DNA of 64,000 nucleotides from positions 248,001-312,000 of the forward strand of contig NZ_CANMQD010000001.1 in NCBI RefSeq assembly GCF_947499945.1. The letters are read 5' to 3'. Source of the DNA: an uncultured Sulfitobacter sp. GTDB taxonomy: Bacteria; Pseudomonadota; Alphaproteobacteria; Rhodobacterales; Rhodobacteraceae. Shown here in pieces: positions 9,264 through 18,752 of this stretch. A program made the position numbers and the translations under genes. The notes under the pieces were generated by a model. The model searched no databases, was not told where the DNA came from, and was given only the letters and a program-made list of their open reading frames with translations. Numbering within the stretch: the stretch's first letter is position 1; the number at the start of each line of letters is the position of its first letter.

Positions 9264-10430
9264 TCACGCTACAGGCATCCGCCGCTCGACCAGTTCTGCA
9301 AACCACGAACAGCCCGCAGGAATAGCGTCATCGTTAAAGTTATATTCGGGATGATGCACCGTGGCCCCGCCCCCGTTGCCAAGCATGATATAGGCACCGG
9401 GTCGCTCTTCGAGCATATAGGAAAAGTCCTCGCCCGCCATAATAGGCGGCGTTGTGCGGTCCACACCGGGGCTGACGACCTCGGCAGCATCTGCCGCATA
9501 AACAGTCTCATCTGCATGGTTCACAGTAACAGGATATCCGCGGTCATAGTCGATCTCGGCCACACAGCCATGAGCACGCGCGGTAAGGTCCACAATTTCT
9601 CCCAGCCGCCGCTCCGCCAAATCGCGCACGTCCTTGTCCAATGTTCGTACAGTGCCGCGCATCGTGACGCGGTGGGGGATGATGTTGAACGCCTCACTGT
9701 CCGAGCGGAGCACACAGACCGACACAACGACTTGTGCCAACGGGTCCACATTACGGCTCGCGATGGACTGCAGCGCCACAATCACATGGGCCGCTGCCAG
9801 ATTAGGGTCAATCGCCTCATGGGGGGCTGCTGCATGGCCTCCCTGACCCGTAATAATAATCTCGAACTCATCTGTGGCGGCCAACAGTGCACCCTCGCGG
9901 ATGTGAAAACTTCCCACTTCTGCACTAGGCATATTGTGTAAACCGTAGACTTCATTAATCCCCCAACGCTCCATCAGCCCGTCTTTGCACATCTCAAGGC
10001 CGCCACCGCCGCCCTCTTCGGCAGGTTGGAAGATCAGCGCCACGCGCCCGTCAAAGTTTCGCGTTTCTGCCAGATATTGCGCGGCCCCCAGCAGGATCGC
10101 GGTATGCCCGTCATGTCCGCAGGCGTGCATCTTACCGGGGTTCTTGGAGGCATATTCAAGCCCCGTCGCCTCCTCGATCGGCAGCGCATCCATATCCGCC
10201 CGCAAGCCCACAGTGCGACCGGAACTGTTGGTGCGCCCCTCAATCACGGCCACCACTCCTGTTTGGCCAATGCCCGTGGTGATGTCAGCGATGCCAAAGC
10301 TGCGCAGCTTTTCCTCCACGAATTTGGCAGTTTCATGCACGTCGAATTGCAATTCGGGATATTGGTGCAAATGGCGGCGCCATCCGGTTATCTCGGCGTG
10401 CATCTCGGCAAAACGGTTCTTGATCGGCAT
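9264..10430 (-). CDS. M20-family amidohydrolase / aminoacylase (copy 1)
   Basis: 388 residues, start MPIKNRFAEMHAEITGWRRH preceded by AAGAGGATA. Metal-binding motifs ADMDALPIEEATG, MHACGHDGHT, QPAEEGGGGG and MAGEDFSYM match the M20D hydrolases (hippurate hydrolase, IAA-amino acid hydrolase, N-acyl-amino acid deacylase). It is expected to release a free amino acid plus a carboxylic acid in the cytoplasm. Upstream, 12 bases away, lies a DadA-like flavoprotein that could oxidise such an amino acid. The two M20 copies differ mostly in the lid domain, which suggests diverged substrate ranges (inference). Confidence 0.9.
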   Translation of the reverse strand: MPIKNRFAEMHAEITGWRRHLHQYPELQFDVHETAKFVEEKLRSFGIADITTGIGQTGVVAVIEGRTNSSGRTVGLRADMDALPIEEATGLEYASKNPGKMHACGHDGHTAILLGAAQYLAETRNFDGRVALIFQPAEEGGGGGLEMCKDGLMERWGINEVYGLHNMPSAEVGSFHIREGALLAATDEFEIIITGQGGHAAAPHEAIDPNLAAAHVIVALQSIASRNVDPLAQVVVSVCVLRSDSEAFNIIPHRVTMRGTVRTLDKDVRDLAERRLGEIVDLTARAHGCVAEIDYDRGYPVTVNHADETVYAADAAEVVSPGVDRTTPPIMAGEDFSYMLEERPGAYIMLGNGGGATVHHPEYNFNDDAIPAGCSWFAELVERRMPVA

Positions 10431-10442
10431 GGAATATCCTCT

Positions 10443-11786
10443 TCAAACGTCCGGTCCGGGGACCATTTTTGTACCATCGGTAAACCGGTTGAATCTAAAA
10501 CGGCTCATGTCATGCTCTGCAGGTCGCCCCGCCGCCAGATCAGCGAGGATGCGCCCCATCGCAGGCCCAATGCCAAATCCATGGCCGCTCATTCCCGTCC
10601 CGACAATCAGCCCCTCAATTGGCGTGTGATCAACCACAGGCACAATATCGGGCATGGTATCGATCATACCCGCCCATGTCGCCTTGAGTTTCACCTCACC
10701 CAATTTTGGGAATAACGTCGCAAAGTCACGCGCCAGTTTTGCCATTTTGGCTGGCACAGGTTTGGGATCAAGAATGCGCATCCGCTCGAATGGGGTCTGC
10801 TCATCCGCAGCCCACCGCCGCTTGGTCCCCCATGCGTCGGGAAACCCATTGGGCGCATAGGGTTTCAGCAAACAGCCGAAAGGGTCAAGCCGCAGTTGGT
10901 TGATAAAATTGGGCAATGCGCGAAAGGCATCAGGCCCGACAAACAGTTCGGACGGACCTTTGGGCGCAAGTGTATATCCCCCATCGCTGCGCCGCCGAAA
11001 TGCAAGCTTTGACGCCGATGCCGCGGTTTGGCCCACATCCGCCAAAGGCTCAGTCGCCGCAACCTGAGAGCGCACGGAAAGCTGCGGCAAGGCCACGCCA
11101 TGGTTGCGCAAGAACAGCGACGACCATGCGCCACCAGCCAGCACCACACGCGGTGCTGCAACACGCCCCTTTTCGGTCACCACACCTGCGACTTTTTTAT
11201 TAACAATATCCAAGCACCGCACCGCGCATTGCTCGACGATGTACACACCCTCGCGCACGGCGATCTCGGCGAGTGCAGGCACCGCGACCCAAGGCTCCGC
11301 CCGGTAATCGGTATCCGTATAGAGCGCAGCCAGCGGTTTCTCGGCCATGTCAGGAAACATGCGCGTCAGTTCCGCTGCACCGATGATCTTGCTGCTTAGC
11401 CCGTTCGCAGCAGCATGGGGCAGCCATTCCTCATAGCGCTCTACCGCCGCGTCATCGCGGCCAAAATAGGTCACACCCGCTTGGGTCAGGCCGATCTGCG
11501 CATTTGTCTCGCGCGACAGGTCCTCCCATATCCTCTGCGCCTCGCTCATGATCGGGATTTCCGCAGGATCGCGGCCCTGCTGCCTTATCCAGCCCCAGTT
11601 ACGGCTCGACTGTTCGGCAGCCACCAACCCCTTTTCCAGCACAACCACTTTTGCTCCGCCCCGCGCCGCAAAAAGTGCTGTGCAAATGCCAATAATGCCG
11701 CCGCCAATCACCACGAGGTCTACTGCATCGGGCAAAGCCCCCACATAACGTGGCGGCTGGTTCATGGTGATTGGAAAGCCCGCCAT
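10443..11786 (-). CDS. DadA-like FAD-dependent amino-acid oxidoreductase
   Basis: 447 residues from an ATG with a strong AAGGGGGA site; a second ATG seven codons later has no such site. The N-terminal dinucleotide fold VVIGGGIIGICTALFAARGG binds FAD; ALYTDTDYRAEPW and the C-terminal GMSGHGFGIGPAMGRILADL are typical of the DAO family (D-amino acid dehydrogenase, sarcosine or glycine oxidases). The ribosome site lies within the last codons of argE just upstream, so translation is likely coupled. Probable role: oxidative deamination or demethylation of an amino acid released by the neighbouring hydrolases. Substrate is not determinable here. Confidence 0.85.
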   Translation of the reverse strand: MAGFPITMNQPPRYVGALPDAVDLVVIGGGIIGICTALFAARGGAKVVVLEKGLVAAEQSSRNWGWIRQQGRDPAEIPIMSEAQRIWEDLSRETNAQIGLTQAGVTYFGRDDAAVERYEEWLPHAAANGLSSKIIGAAELTRMFPDMAEKPLAALYTDTDYRAEPWVAVPALAEIAVREGVYIVEQCAVRCLDIVNKKVAGVVTEKGRVAAPRVVLAGGAWSSLFLRNHGVALPQLSVRSQVAATEPLADVGQTAASASKLAFRRRSDGGYTLAPKGPSELFVGPDAFRALPNFINQLRLDPFGCLLKPYAPNGFPDAWGTKRRWAADEQTPFERMRILDPKPVPAKMAKLARDFATLFPKLGEVKLKATWAGMIDTMPDIVPVVDHTPIEGLIVGTGMSGHGFGIGPAMGRILADLAAGRPAEHDMSRFRFNRFTDGTKMVPGPDV

Positions 11787-11799
11787 CAGCTTATCCCCC

Positions 11800-12963
11800 T
11801 TAGAGACAAAGCCGCTCTACCAGCTTTTGCATAAAAGTGTGGCCCGCGTTGAATTGGTCAATTTCGATAAACTCGTTTGGCTGGTGTGCTTGGGCGATGT
11901 CGCCCGGCCCGCAGATCACAGCACTATAGCCTGCTTGCTGGAACTGGCCTGCTTCCGTGCCATAGCTCACCTTGTGGCTGGCATTGTCGCCTGTGATTTG
12001 GCGCACCAGTGTCTCGGCCTCGCCATCCTCTTCGGGCTGCAAGGCTGGCACGTCAAAGCGCGGCGTGATCTCGATCCGCGTCTCTGGCACGACTGACTGC
12101 ATAGCCTTCTCTACTTCGCGCACTTTTTCAAGGTAATCGATCTTCCACTTTTCTTTATCCTCGCCCGGCACCACACGAAAATCCATGGCAAATCGACAAT
12201 CCTTGGCCGTGATATTATGCGCTGTGCCCCCCTCGATCATGCCCACATGCACAGTGGTAAAAGGCGGGTCAAACATCGCAGCCAACTCGGACGGTTTCGC
12301 CGCCATATTAGCGGTGTTTTGCTCGTTGGCCCACTCGATGAGCTTGGCCCCTGCCATGATCGCATTGACGCCCGTGTGCAGCAGTGAGGAATGAACTTCA
12401 AACCCGATCACATGGGTGTTAAACCCGCTACCGCCTTTGTGACCGGTCACCGCCTGCATCGTAGACGGCTCTCCCACGATCACAGCACTGCCTTTTGGCA
12501 AGAAGCCCTGCATCGCGGCAATCATCGGCGGTGCACCCGTGCACCCGACTTCCTCATCAAAGCTGAACGCAATCTGTAGGGGCCGTTTGACCCCCGCGTA
12601 ATGCGCCTCGACCAGCGCCCACAAGGCCAGCGCATCAAAACCTTTCATATCGCAGGTGCCGCGCCCGTAGTATTTACCGTCCTTCTCGACCACCGTAAAG
12701 GGATCAGTGTCCCACGGCTGCCCGTCCACAGGCACAACATCCGTATGCCCAGACAGTACAATCGCCCCCTCGACCTCAGGCCCCACATGGGCAAAGAGCG
12801 CGTGCTTCGGCTGGTCTGGGTCGATGTAGCGGTGGGCCGTGATGCCATGACTGCCCAGATACTCATCAACCCAGTCAATGAGCGGGATGTTGGTATCACG
12901 GGACACGGTGGGAAAACTGATAAGCTTGGTCATCAGCTCCAGCGGGGTAAGACGGTCAGTCAT
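11800..12963 (-). CDS. argE: ArgE-like acetylornithine deacetylase (M20A)
   Basis: 387 residues. LSGHTDVVPVDGQPWDTDPF, YYGRGTCDMKG, SFDEEVGCTGAPPM and VIVGEPSTMQAVTGHKG are classical ArgE motifs with the metal ligands His, Asp, Glu and the catalytic Glu pair. ArgE hydrolyses N2-acetylornithine to ornithine plus acetate. Its position inside an uptake and catabolism operon, rather than with arg genes, makes a scavenging role on imported N-acetyl amino acids as likely as arginine biosynthesis. Its ATG overlaps the stop of the upstream SDR gene (ATGA). Confidence 0.9.
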   Translation of the reverse strand: MTDRLTPLELMTKLISFPTVSRDTNIPLIDWVDEYLGSHGITAHRYIDPDQPKHALFAHVGPEVEGAIVLSGHTDVVPVDGQPWDTDPFTVVEKDGKYYGRGTCDMKGFDALALWALVEAHYAGVKRPLQIAFSFDEEVGCTGAPPMIAAMQGFLPKGSAVIVGEPSTMQAVTGHKGGSGFNTHVIGFEVHSSLLHTGVNAIMAGAKLIEWANEQNTANMAAKPSELAAMFDPPFTTVHVGMIEGGTAHNITAKDCRFAMDFRVVPGEDKEKWKIDYLEKVREVEKAMQSVVPETRIEITPRFDVPALQPEEDGEAETLVRQITGDNASHKVSYGTEAGQFQQAGYSAVICGPGDIAQAHQPNEFIEIDQFNAGHTFMQKLVERLCL

Positions 12964-13667
12964 AGTCGGTATCCTCCTGAAACGGTGAGAACTTCACCGG
13001 TAATGGCACGTGCCTTATCGCTTGCCAGAAAACACACTGCATCTGCAATATCTGATGGCTCTGCCAATTGGCCAAGCGCTGTCATCTCTTCAAACGCTTT
13101 GGTCAGCTCTGTATCGCGGGGTGCCTCGGGGAGGTTTACTGCCCCGGGTGCCACAGCATTCACGCGAATACCGCGTGGTCCCAACTCCTTGGCCATGGCA
13201 CGTGTCCAGAGATCAAGAGCGGCCTTACTTGCGCCGTATATTGCGGCCCCTTTTGGTGGCAGCACAGCATTGACAGACGATATACCAATCACCGATGCCC
13301 CCCGCGCCATATGCGGCAAGGCTGCCCCAAGCAAGCCATGCGGCGCCAGCACATTCACGTCGAAGGCTTCCCGCAGTACGTCATGGTTAAACTCGTTAAC
13401 GGGGGAGCCTGTAATCGTGCCTGCATTGTTCACAATCAGGTCAAGGCGGCCAAAACGCTCCATGACGGCATCCACAATCCGCGCATAGCTCCGCGGATCA
13501 CGCAAATCCGCCTGTATCACCAGAACACCCGTAGGAAAACTCTCCGGCGCAGTTTTCAGATGCGTGATCGCCACTGCGTAATCGGCACCAAGTGATGCGG
13601 CAATCGCCCGCCCTATCCCCCGTGCAGCGCCCGTCACAAGGGCGACTTTCCTGACAGGGCTTTGCAT
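12960..13667 (-). CDS. SDR-family NAD(P)-dependent oxidoreductase
   Basis: 235 residues, classical short-chain dehydrogenase. The cofactor motif TGAARGIG is at the N-terminus, followed by NNAG and the active-site series ISSVNAV ... YGASKAAL (Ser, Tyr, Lys), then VNAVAPGAV. The C-terminal SGGYRL is a typical SDR ending. It lies between the ABC ATPase gene (5-base gap) and argE (4-base overlap), so it belongs to the same leftward operon. A step such as reduction or oxidation of a side chain of the imported compound is an inference; no substrate is recognisable. Confidence 0.9.
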   Translation of the reverse strand: MQSPVRKVALVTGAARGIGRAIAASLGADYAVAITHLKTAPESFPTGVLVIQADLRDPRSYARIVDAVMERFGRLDLIVNNAGTITGSPVNEFNHDVLREAFDVNVLAPHGLLGAALPHMARGASVIGISSVNAVLPPKGAAIYGASKAALDLWTRAMAKELGPRGIRVNAVAPGAVNLPEAPRDTELTKAFEEMTALGQLAEPSDIADAVCFLASDKARAITGEVLTVSGGYRL

Positions 13668-13672
13668 AACGC

Positions 13673-15505
13673 TTAATATCCGCTGTCGGTAATCAGCACT
13701 TTGTGCCCATTGCCCAGATCGCGGTAAACGCTTGGCTCGGCCTTATAAGTTACAGGATGGATCGGCGACGGAATCGGTTTGAAGTTCAAATCCTTCTCTG
13801 CCTTGCGTTTGCGCGGATCCGCGATGGGCACAGCCTTCATCAAGGCTTGGGTATAGGGATGTGCAGGGTTCTCGAACACTTCGCGGCGCGGTCCCAGCTC
13901 AACAATGCGCCCCAGATACATAACGCCGACATGGTGGCTGACCCGTTCGACCACCGCCATATCGTGAGAGATGAACAGGAAGGACAGCTCCATTTCCTGC
14001 TGTAATTCCATCATCAGGTTCAAGACCTGCGCCTGAACCGACACATCCAGCGCCGACACCGCTTCATCGGCGATGATCAGCTTGGGGTTCAGGGCCAAAG
14101 CCCGCGCGATCGCGACCCGCTGGCGTTGACCACCAGACAGCTCGTGCGGGAAGCGGCGCATGAAACTGCGCGGCAGCTCGACGCGGTCAAACAGCATCTC
14201 AACCCGCTCGCCCACAGCCTTACCCTTGAGCGTCTCGAAATTATGGATCGGTTCGGCCACCTGATCCGCAAGGTTCATTTGCGGATTGAGCGAGGCAAAA
14301 GGATCCTGAAAAATCATCTGCATATCAAGCCGCGCTGTACGCAGGTCTTTTGGGTTGAGCGCCATGATGTCCTTGCCGCCCAGATTGATCTCGCCCGCAA
14401 GCGGATCAACCAGCCGCAAGATAGAGCGCCCCGCCGTAGATTTGCCGCAACCACTCTCGCCCACAAGGCTCAAAGTCTGTCCTTTGTTGATCTCGAAACT
14501 CAGGTCCTCAACCGCATGAACATTCGCAACCGTACGGCGGAAGAACCCGCCTGTCACTGCAAACCGCGTCGTGAGCCCTTTGACGGTCAGTAGCACTTCA
14601 TTCGTGCCCTTTATCGGCACAATGGGCTTATCTTCCGAGCCGAGCAGCTTCATCGGCTCGGGATAATCCTTACCCGTCATCTCGCCCAGCTTTGGCACCG
14701 CTGCCAGTAGCGCCTTGGTATAAGGATGCTGAGGGTTTTCAAAGATTTCCTCAACGGTTCCCTCTTCGACCTTGTTGCCGCGGAACATGACGACGACACG
14801 GTCGGCCATCTGTGCCACCACCGCCATGTCGTGGGTGATGAACATCACCGCCGTACCGGTCTCCCGCTTCAGGCGGTCCATCAGCGCCAGAATTTCCGCC
14901 TGAATGGTCACATCGAGCGCGGTCGTAGGCTCATCCGCGATGAGCAGACGCGGCTCACAGGCCAGCGCCATAGCAATCACAACCCGCTGGCGCATACCGC
15001 CCGACAATTCGTGCGGATATTGGGTCAGCCGCTTTTCCGGTTCGGGGATGCGCACTTGCGTCATCAGTTCAAGTGCGCGCGCCTCGGCCTGCGCCTTGGT
15101 CATGCTTTTGTGCAGGCGCAACCCCTCGGTCAGCTGCATGCCTACTGTAAATACAGGGTTCAGCGCCGTCATCGGCTCCTGAAAGATCATTCCGATCTCG
15201 TTGCCTCTGATCTGACGCATTTTGTCAGGCGGCATACGGGCCAGATCAACCTCGTCCCCCTGCCCGCGATCAAAGAGCATCTTGCCCCCTGCAATCTCAC
15301 CGCCGCCATATTCTACCAAGCGCATGAGCGACAGCGACGAAACCGATTTACCCGAACCTGATTCTCCCACAACACAAACCGTCTCACCCGGTTTTATATC
15401 GAACGAGACATCCTCAACTCCGACTACAGGACCGTCTTTGGTCTGAAACTCCACCCGAAGTCCCTGAATCTGGGCAATCGGCGCTGTGTCAGAGAGATCA
15501 AGCAT
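13673..15505 (-). CDS. Dipeptide/oligopeptide ABC transporter, fused double ATP-binding protein (DppD-DppF type)
   Basis: 610 residues containing two full ABC ATPases. The first has Walker A GESGSGKS at 47-54, signature LSGGMRQRV and Walker B LLIADEPT; the second has GESGCGKS, LSGGQRQRV and LIIADEAVSALD. Each is followed by the oligopeptide-ATPase C-terminal extension ending in HPYTKALLAAVP or HPYTQALMKAVP. The fused form is common for peptide/nickel-family importers in alphaproteobacteria. Its partner binding protein and permeases are encoded divergently about 350 bases away. It is the first gene of the leftward operon with the M20 hydrolases, coupling import to breakdown. Confidence 0.94.
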   Translation of the reverse strand: MLDLSDTAPIAQIQGLRVEFQTKDGPVVGVEDVSFDIKPGETVCVVGESGSGKSVSSLSLMRLVEYGGGEIAGGKMLFDRGQGDEVDLARMPPDKMRQIRGNEIGMIFQEPMTALNPVFTVGMQLTEGLRLHKSMTKAQAEARALELMTQVRIPEPEKRLTQYPHELSGGMRQRVVIAMALACEPRLLIADEPTTALDVTIQAEILALMDRLKRETGTAVMFITHDMAVVAQMADRVVVMFRGNKVEEGTVEEIFENPQHPYTKALLAAVPKLGEMTGKDYPEPMKLLGSEDKPIVPIKGTNEVLLTVKGLTTRFAVTGGFFRRTVANVHAVEDLSFEINKGQTLSLVGESGCGKSTAGRSILRLVDPLAGEINLGGKDIMALNPKDLRTARLDMQMIFQDPFASLNPQMNLADQVAEPIHNFETLKGKAVGERVEMLFDRVELPRSFMRRFPHELSGGQRQRVAIARALALNPKLIIADEAVSALDVSVQAQVLNLMMELQQEMELSFLFISHDMAVVERVSHHVGVMYLGRIVELGPRREVFENPAHPYTQALMKAVPIADPRKRKAEKDLNFKPIPSPIHPVTYKAEPSVYRDLGNGHKVLITDSGY

Positions 15506-15856
15506 GGCAATCCTTTCAGAGTGGTGACGCAGGTCATTGCATCCTTGAGAGGTACGCTATCGCCGCGCACAGCGCAGGTCAAACGCTCTGCGCTGCCGCA
15601 TACAATGACAGGTTGCACAAAACTTAAGCTGCACTGTTTTTCATCATCGCTGCCCCACCGAGAGGGTTGCAATTTTCTCTGCTTATGTTTTGATCCTGTC
15701 ACGCGCTCTGGGGGTCGTGGACATCAAAGTATGATTTGGCGTTGAAAAATGACTGTTCGTACGGTGCACCTAACCCCACTTCCCGAGCGACACCATAAAC
15801 GCCCACATAAGTTGGGTGATACTGCATGCTAACGCATGTCCAACCTGGAGTACCTT
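15506..15856. promoter_or_regulatory. Divergent intergenic control region of the peptide transporter/hydrolase module
   Basis: About 350 bases with no convincing gene on either strand. It must carry the promoters for the leftward ATPase-hydrolase operon and the rightward binding protein-permease operon. No clear sigma70 pair or known operator could be picked with confidence. A small palindrome-like TGCATGCTAACGCATG lies just upstream of the binding-protein ribosome site. Confidence 0.5.
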
Positions 15857-17578
15857 ATGACTTTGAAATCCACCCTACTCGGAGCCGTCGCACTGACCGC
15901 TCTGGCGCCAATGGCATTTGCCGATGGCCACTCAGGCGAGCGTGGCCGCGATGGCGACGTTAAGGTCCTGTATTGGCAGGCGCCTTCAATCCTGAACCCG
16001 TTCCTTTCGGGCGGCACGAAGGATGTTGAATCCGCTTCACTGATCGTAGAGCCGCTTGCGCGCTTTACCGAGACTGGCGCAATGGTGCCATGGCTCGTTG
16101 ACGAAGTACCCACAGTCGCAAACGGTGGTGTTTCCGAAGATCTGACAACGATCACATGGAAAATCACTGATGGCCTCAAGTGGTCAGACGGGTCCGACTT
16201 CACCTCCGAAGATGTCCGTTTTACTGCCGAATACTGTATGCACCCCGAAGGCGGTTGCGCACAGGGCGCAAAGTTTGACGGCGTAAAAAGCGTTGAAGCC
16301 GTCGACAAGCTGACTGTTAAAGTCACCTTTGAAGGCCCAAAGCCAAATCCTTATGGCCCCTTCGTTGGCGGTGAGAGCCCCATCATTCAGGCCGCACAGT
16401 TCGCGGACTGCCTTGGTGCAAAAGCACCCGAATGTACCGAAGCCAACTTTAACCCGATCGGCACTGGCCCGTTCAAGGTTACAGAATTCCGTCCAAACGA
16501 CGTAATCACGCTGGCCGCAAACGAGAACTTCCGCATGGAGGGCAAGCCTGCCTTCGCAAGCATGACGTTCAAAGGTGGCGGCGATGCTGCTGGTGCGGGT
16601 CGCGCTGTTCTGGAAACAGGCGAGTTTGACTATGCATGGAACCTCCAGCTGGCACCCGACGTGATTGCCAAGATGGAAGAAGCAGGCAAAGGCGTTGCAA
16701 TCGCGGGCTTTGGTCCACTGGTTGAGCGTCTGGAAATGAACCTGACGAACCCGTCACCTGATCTGCCGCCGGAAACACGTTCCACCGTAGCAGAACCACA
16801 CCCTTTCCTCTCTGACTTCAAAGTGCGCAAAGCATTGTCCATGGCAATCGACCGCGAACTGCTGACCGAAGTTGGCTACGGCAAGGCCGGTCGCCCGACA
16901 TGTAACCTCGTCCCAGCGCCCGCGCTCTACAACTCCGACAACACAGAGTGCTTGGTCCAAGACCTCGATGGTGCAAAAGCACTGCTTGACGAAGCCGGTT
17001 GGACAGACAGCGACGGCGACGGTGTACGCGATAAAGACGGCGTAAAGTTGTCCATCCTGTACCAGACATCCACAAACGCTGTGCGTCAGGATTTCCAGGC
17101 GTTGATCAAAGACTGGTGGGAGCAAATCGGTGTTGAAACCGAGCTGCGCAATCTTGACGGTTCCGTCTTCTTTGGCGGTGACCCGGGCTCCCCTGACACG
17201 TTCCAGAAATTCTACGCAGATGTAGAAATGTATGCGAACACGTTCAATGGCACGGACCCACAGTCCTACTTGTCTGCCTACCGTTGCGGCAACGAGCCTA
17301 AGCCAGACAGCCAGTGGCAGGGTGAAAACATCAACCGCTTCTGTGACCCCGCCTATGACGCCCTGCTCGATGAGCTGGCAGCAACAGGCGATCTGGAAAA
17401 GCGCGGCGAGATCGGTCGCAAGCTGAACGACATGGTCACCAAAGACACGATGACAATTGTGCCGCTGGTCAACCGTGCCCGCGTTTCCGCGCACTCCAAC
17501 TCTCTTGGTGGTGTTGTGCTGAACACATGGGACTCCGAGCTGTGGAATGCCGCAGATTGGTACCGCATCAAGGATTAA
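15857..17578 (+). CDS. Peptide/nickel-family ABC transporter, periplasmic substrate-binding protein
   Basis: 573 residues from the ATG preceded by CTGGAG at six bases; an ATG seven codons upstream would disturb the signal peptide. MTLKSTLLGAVALTALAPMA with cleavage after AFA-D is a Sec signal. The SBP family 5 (DppA/OppA) signature is present: LTTITWKITDGLKWSDGSDF and FTSEDVRFTAEYC, then FKVRKALSMAIDREL. Several extra cysteines (YCMHPEGGC, DCLGAKAPEC) may form disulfides. The Glu/Asp-rich insert DSDGDGVRDKDG resembles a Ca-binding loop. It delivers the substrate to the two downstream permeases; ligand unknown. Confidence 0.94.
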   Translation: MTLKSTLLGAVALTALAPMAFADGHSGERGRDGDVKVLYWQAPSILNPFLSGGTKDVESASLIVEPLARFTETGAMVPWLVDEVPTVANGGVSEDLTTITWKITDGLKWSDGSDFTSEDVRFTAEYCMHPEGGCAQGAKFDGVKSVEAVDKLTVKVTFEGPKPNPYGPFVGGESPIIQAAQFADCLGAKAPECTEANFNPIGTGPFKVTEFRPNDVITLAANENFRMEGKPAFASMTFKGGGDAAGAGRAVLETGEFDYAWNLQLAPDVIAKMEEAGKGVAIAGFGPLVERLEMNLTNPSPDLPPETRSTVAEPHPFLSDFKVRKALSMAIDRELLTEVGYGKAGRPTCNLVPAPALYNSDNTECLVQDLDGAKALLDEAGWTDSDGDGVRDKDGVKLSILYQTSTNAVRQDFQALIKDWWEQIGVETELRNLDGSVFFGGDPGSPDTFQKFYADVEMYANTFNGTDPQSYLSAYRCGNEPKPDSQWQGENINRFCDPAYDALLDELAATGDLEKRGEIGRKLNDMVTKDTMTIVPLVNRARVSAHSNSLGGVVLNTWDSELWNAADWYRIKD

Positions 17579-17585
17579 TGGTTGT

Positions 17586-17640
17586 GGCGGGGTCCTCCCC
17601 GCCCTACCGTTAACCACTATGGGCGGGGGAAACCCCGCCC
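17586..17640 (+). repeat. Two tandem GC-rich hairpins between binding-protein and permease genes
   Basis: The first hairpin is GGCGGGG-TCCT-CCCCGCC; the second is GGGCGGGG-GAAA-CCCCGCCC with a GNRA-type loop. The arms of one can also pair with arms of the other. There is no T tract, so this is more likely an mRNA-stabilising or partial-termination element of the kind often found after highly expressed binding-protein genes. The sequence type also resembles dispersed palindromic repeats of Rhodobacteraceae. Confidence 0.75.
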
Positions 17641-17684
17641 ATTTCCCATAACTCCATAAGACTGATCAACAAAGGCGCCGCTAG

Positions 17685-18752
17685 ATGCTGAACTTCACCA
17701 TCCGTCGACTGCTTCTATCCATTCCGACGCTTTTATTTATCAGCCTCGTGATTTTTATGCTGCTGCAACTCGCCCCAGGTGATCCGATGGCGCAGGTCCC
17801 CCTGACCGTTCCGCCAGAGGTAAAGCAGAAGATGCGCGAAGCACTCGGCCTTGGCGCGCCTGTGCATATACAATATCTCAAATGGCTGGAGCAATTCTTT
17901 GTCGTGGAACCGATGGTCCTGATCGATCACTGGACCGCCAACAGCTTCTTTTTTGGCTGGCTGCCCGACACCCAGCTTTCCATGACTGTGGACGCAGTCA
18001 CTGGCGAACTGGTGCAAAAACAGCGCGTCATCAGCTGGCAAACCCGCTCTCCCGTGATGGACATCGTTATGCAGCGGATGCCGCAAACGCTTTGGGTTGT
18101 GGGTCTGTCCTATGTGGTCGGTATCCTCATCGCGATCCCGATCGGCATCTACTCCGCCTACCGTCATTATTCGCTGTTCGATCAAGCCGGTACATTTGTC
18201 ACCATGGTCGGGTTTTCCATTCCGCCCTTCTTCACAGGCCCTCTGCTCATCGTAATCTTTTCCGTGACCCTTGGCTGGCTGCCCTCGATCTATGACACCA
18301 CGCATGTCGTGACCGATTGGGAAAGCTTCAAAGTGCAGTTTTTGCAAATGATCATGCCCGTCATGGTGCTGGCCCTGCAAACCACGGCCCAGATCAGCCG
18401 CTACATGCGCTCTGCCATGCTCGACAACCTCAATCAGGACTACGTGCGCACTGCCCGCGCCAAGGGACTGAGCGAGAGTGTCGTCGTCATGGTCCACGTG
18501 CTGCGCAACTCCATGATCCCTGTGGTGACCATCATCGCCCTCGGAATGCCTGCGATCTTTGGCGGCGCGATCATTACCGAAAACGTGTTCAAGGTGAACG
18601 GCATCGGCCAGCTCCTGCTGACCGCCCTTTTCGCCAATGACCTGCCCATGGTCATGACACTCACCTTCATCTTTGCGATCCTCATCGTACTGTTTAACCT
18701 CATCGCCGACATCCTCTACGGCGTTCTTGACCCAAGGATCCGCTATGACTGA
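17685..18752 (+). CDS. Peptide ABC transporter permease, DppB type
   Basis: 355 residues. The start MLNFTIRRLLLSIPTLLFIS is a typical DppB N-terminus: first transmembrane helix, then the APGDP motif. A periplasmic loop precedes five more helices. The EAA loop is ARAKGLSESVVVMVHVLRNS, which contacts the ATPase. It ends IADILYGVLDPRIRYD as usual for the family. A GGCGCCGCTAG leader precedes the ATG without a strong ribosome site. Its stop overlaps the next start by eight bases, coupling the two permeases. Confidence 0.95.
   Translation: MLNFTIRRLLLSIPTLLFISLVIFMLLQLAPGDPMAQVPLTVPPEVKQKMREALGLGAPVHIQYLKWLEQFFVVEPMVLIDHWTANSFFFGWLPDTQLSMTVDAVTGELVQKQRVISWQTRSPVMDIVMQRMPQTLWVVGLSYVVGILIAIPIGIYSAYRHYSLFDQAGTFVTMVGFSIPPFFTGPLLIVIFSVTLGWLPSIYDTTHVVTDWESFKVQFLQMIMPVMVLALQTTAQISRYMRSAMLDNLNQDYVRTARAKGLSESVVVMVHVLRNSMIPVVTIIALGMPAIFGGAIITENVFKVNGIGQLLLTALFANDLPMVMTLTFIFAILIVLFNLIADILYGVLDPRIRYD

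Noticed and set aside
8760..9941. Plus-strand frame across both M20 genes
   Set aside because: Antisense shadow spanning two separate real genes and their intergenic gap.
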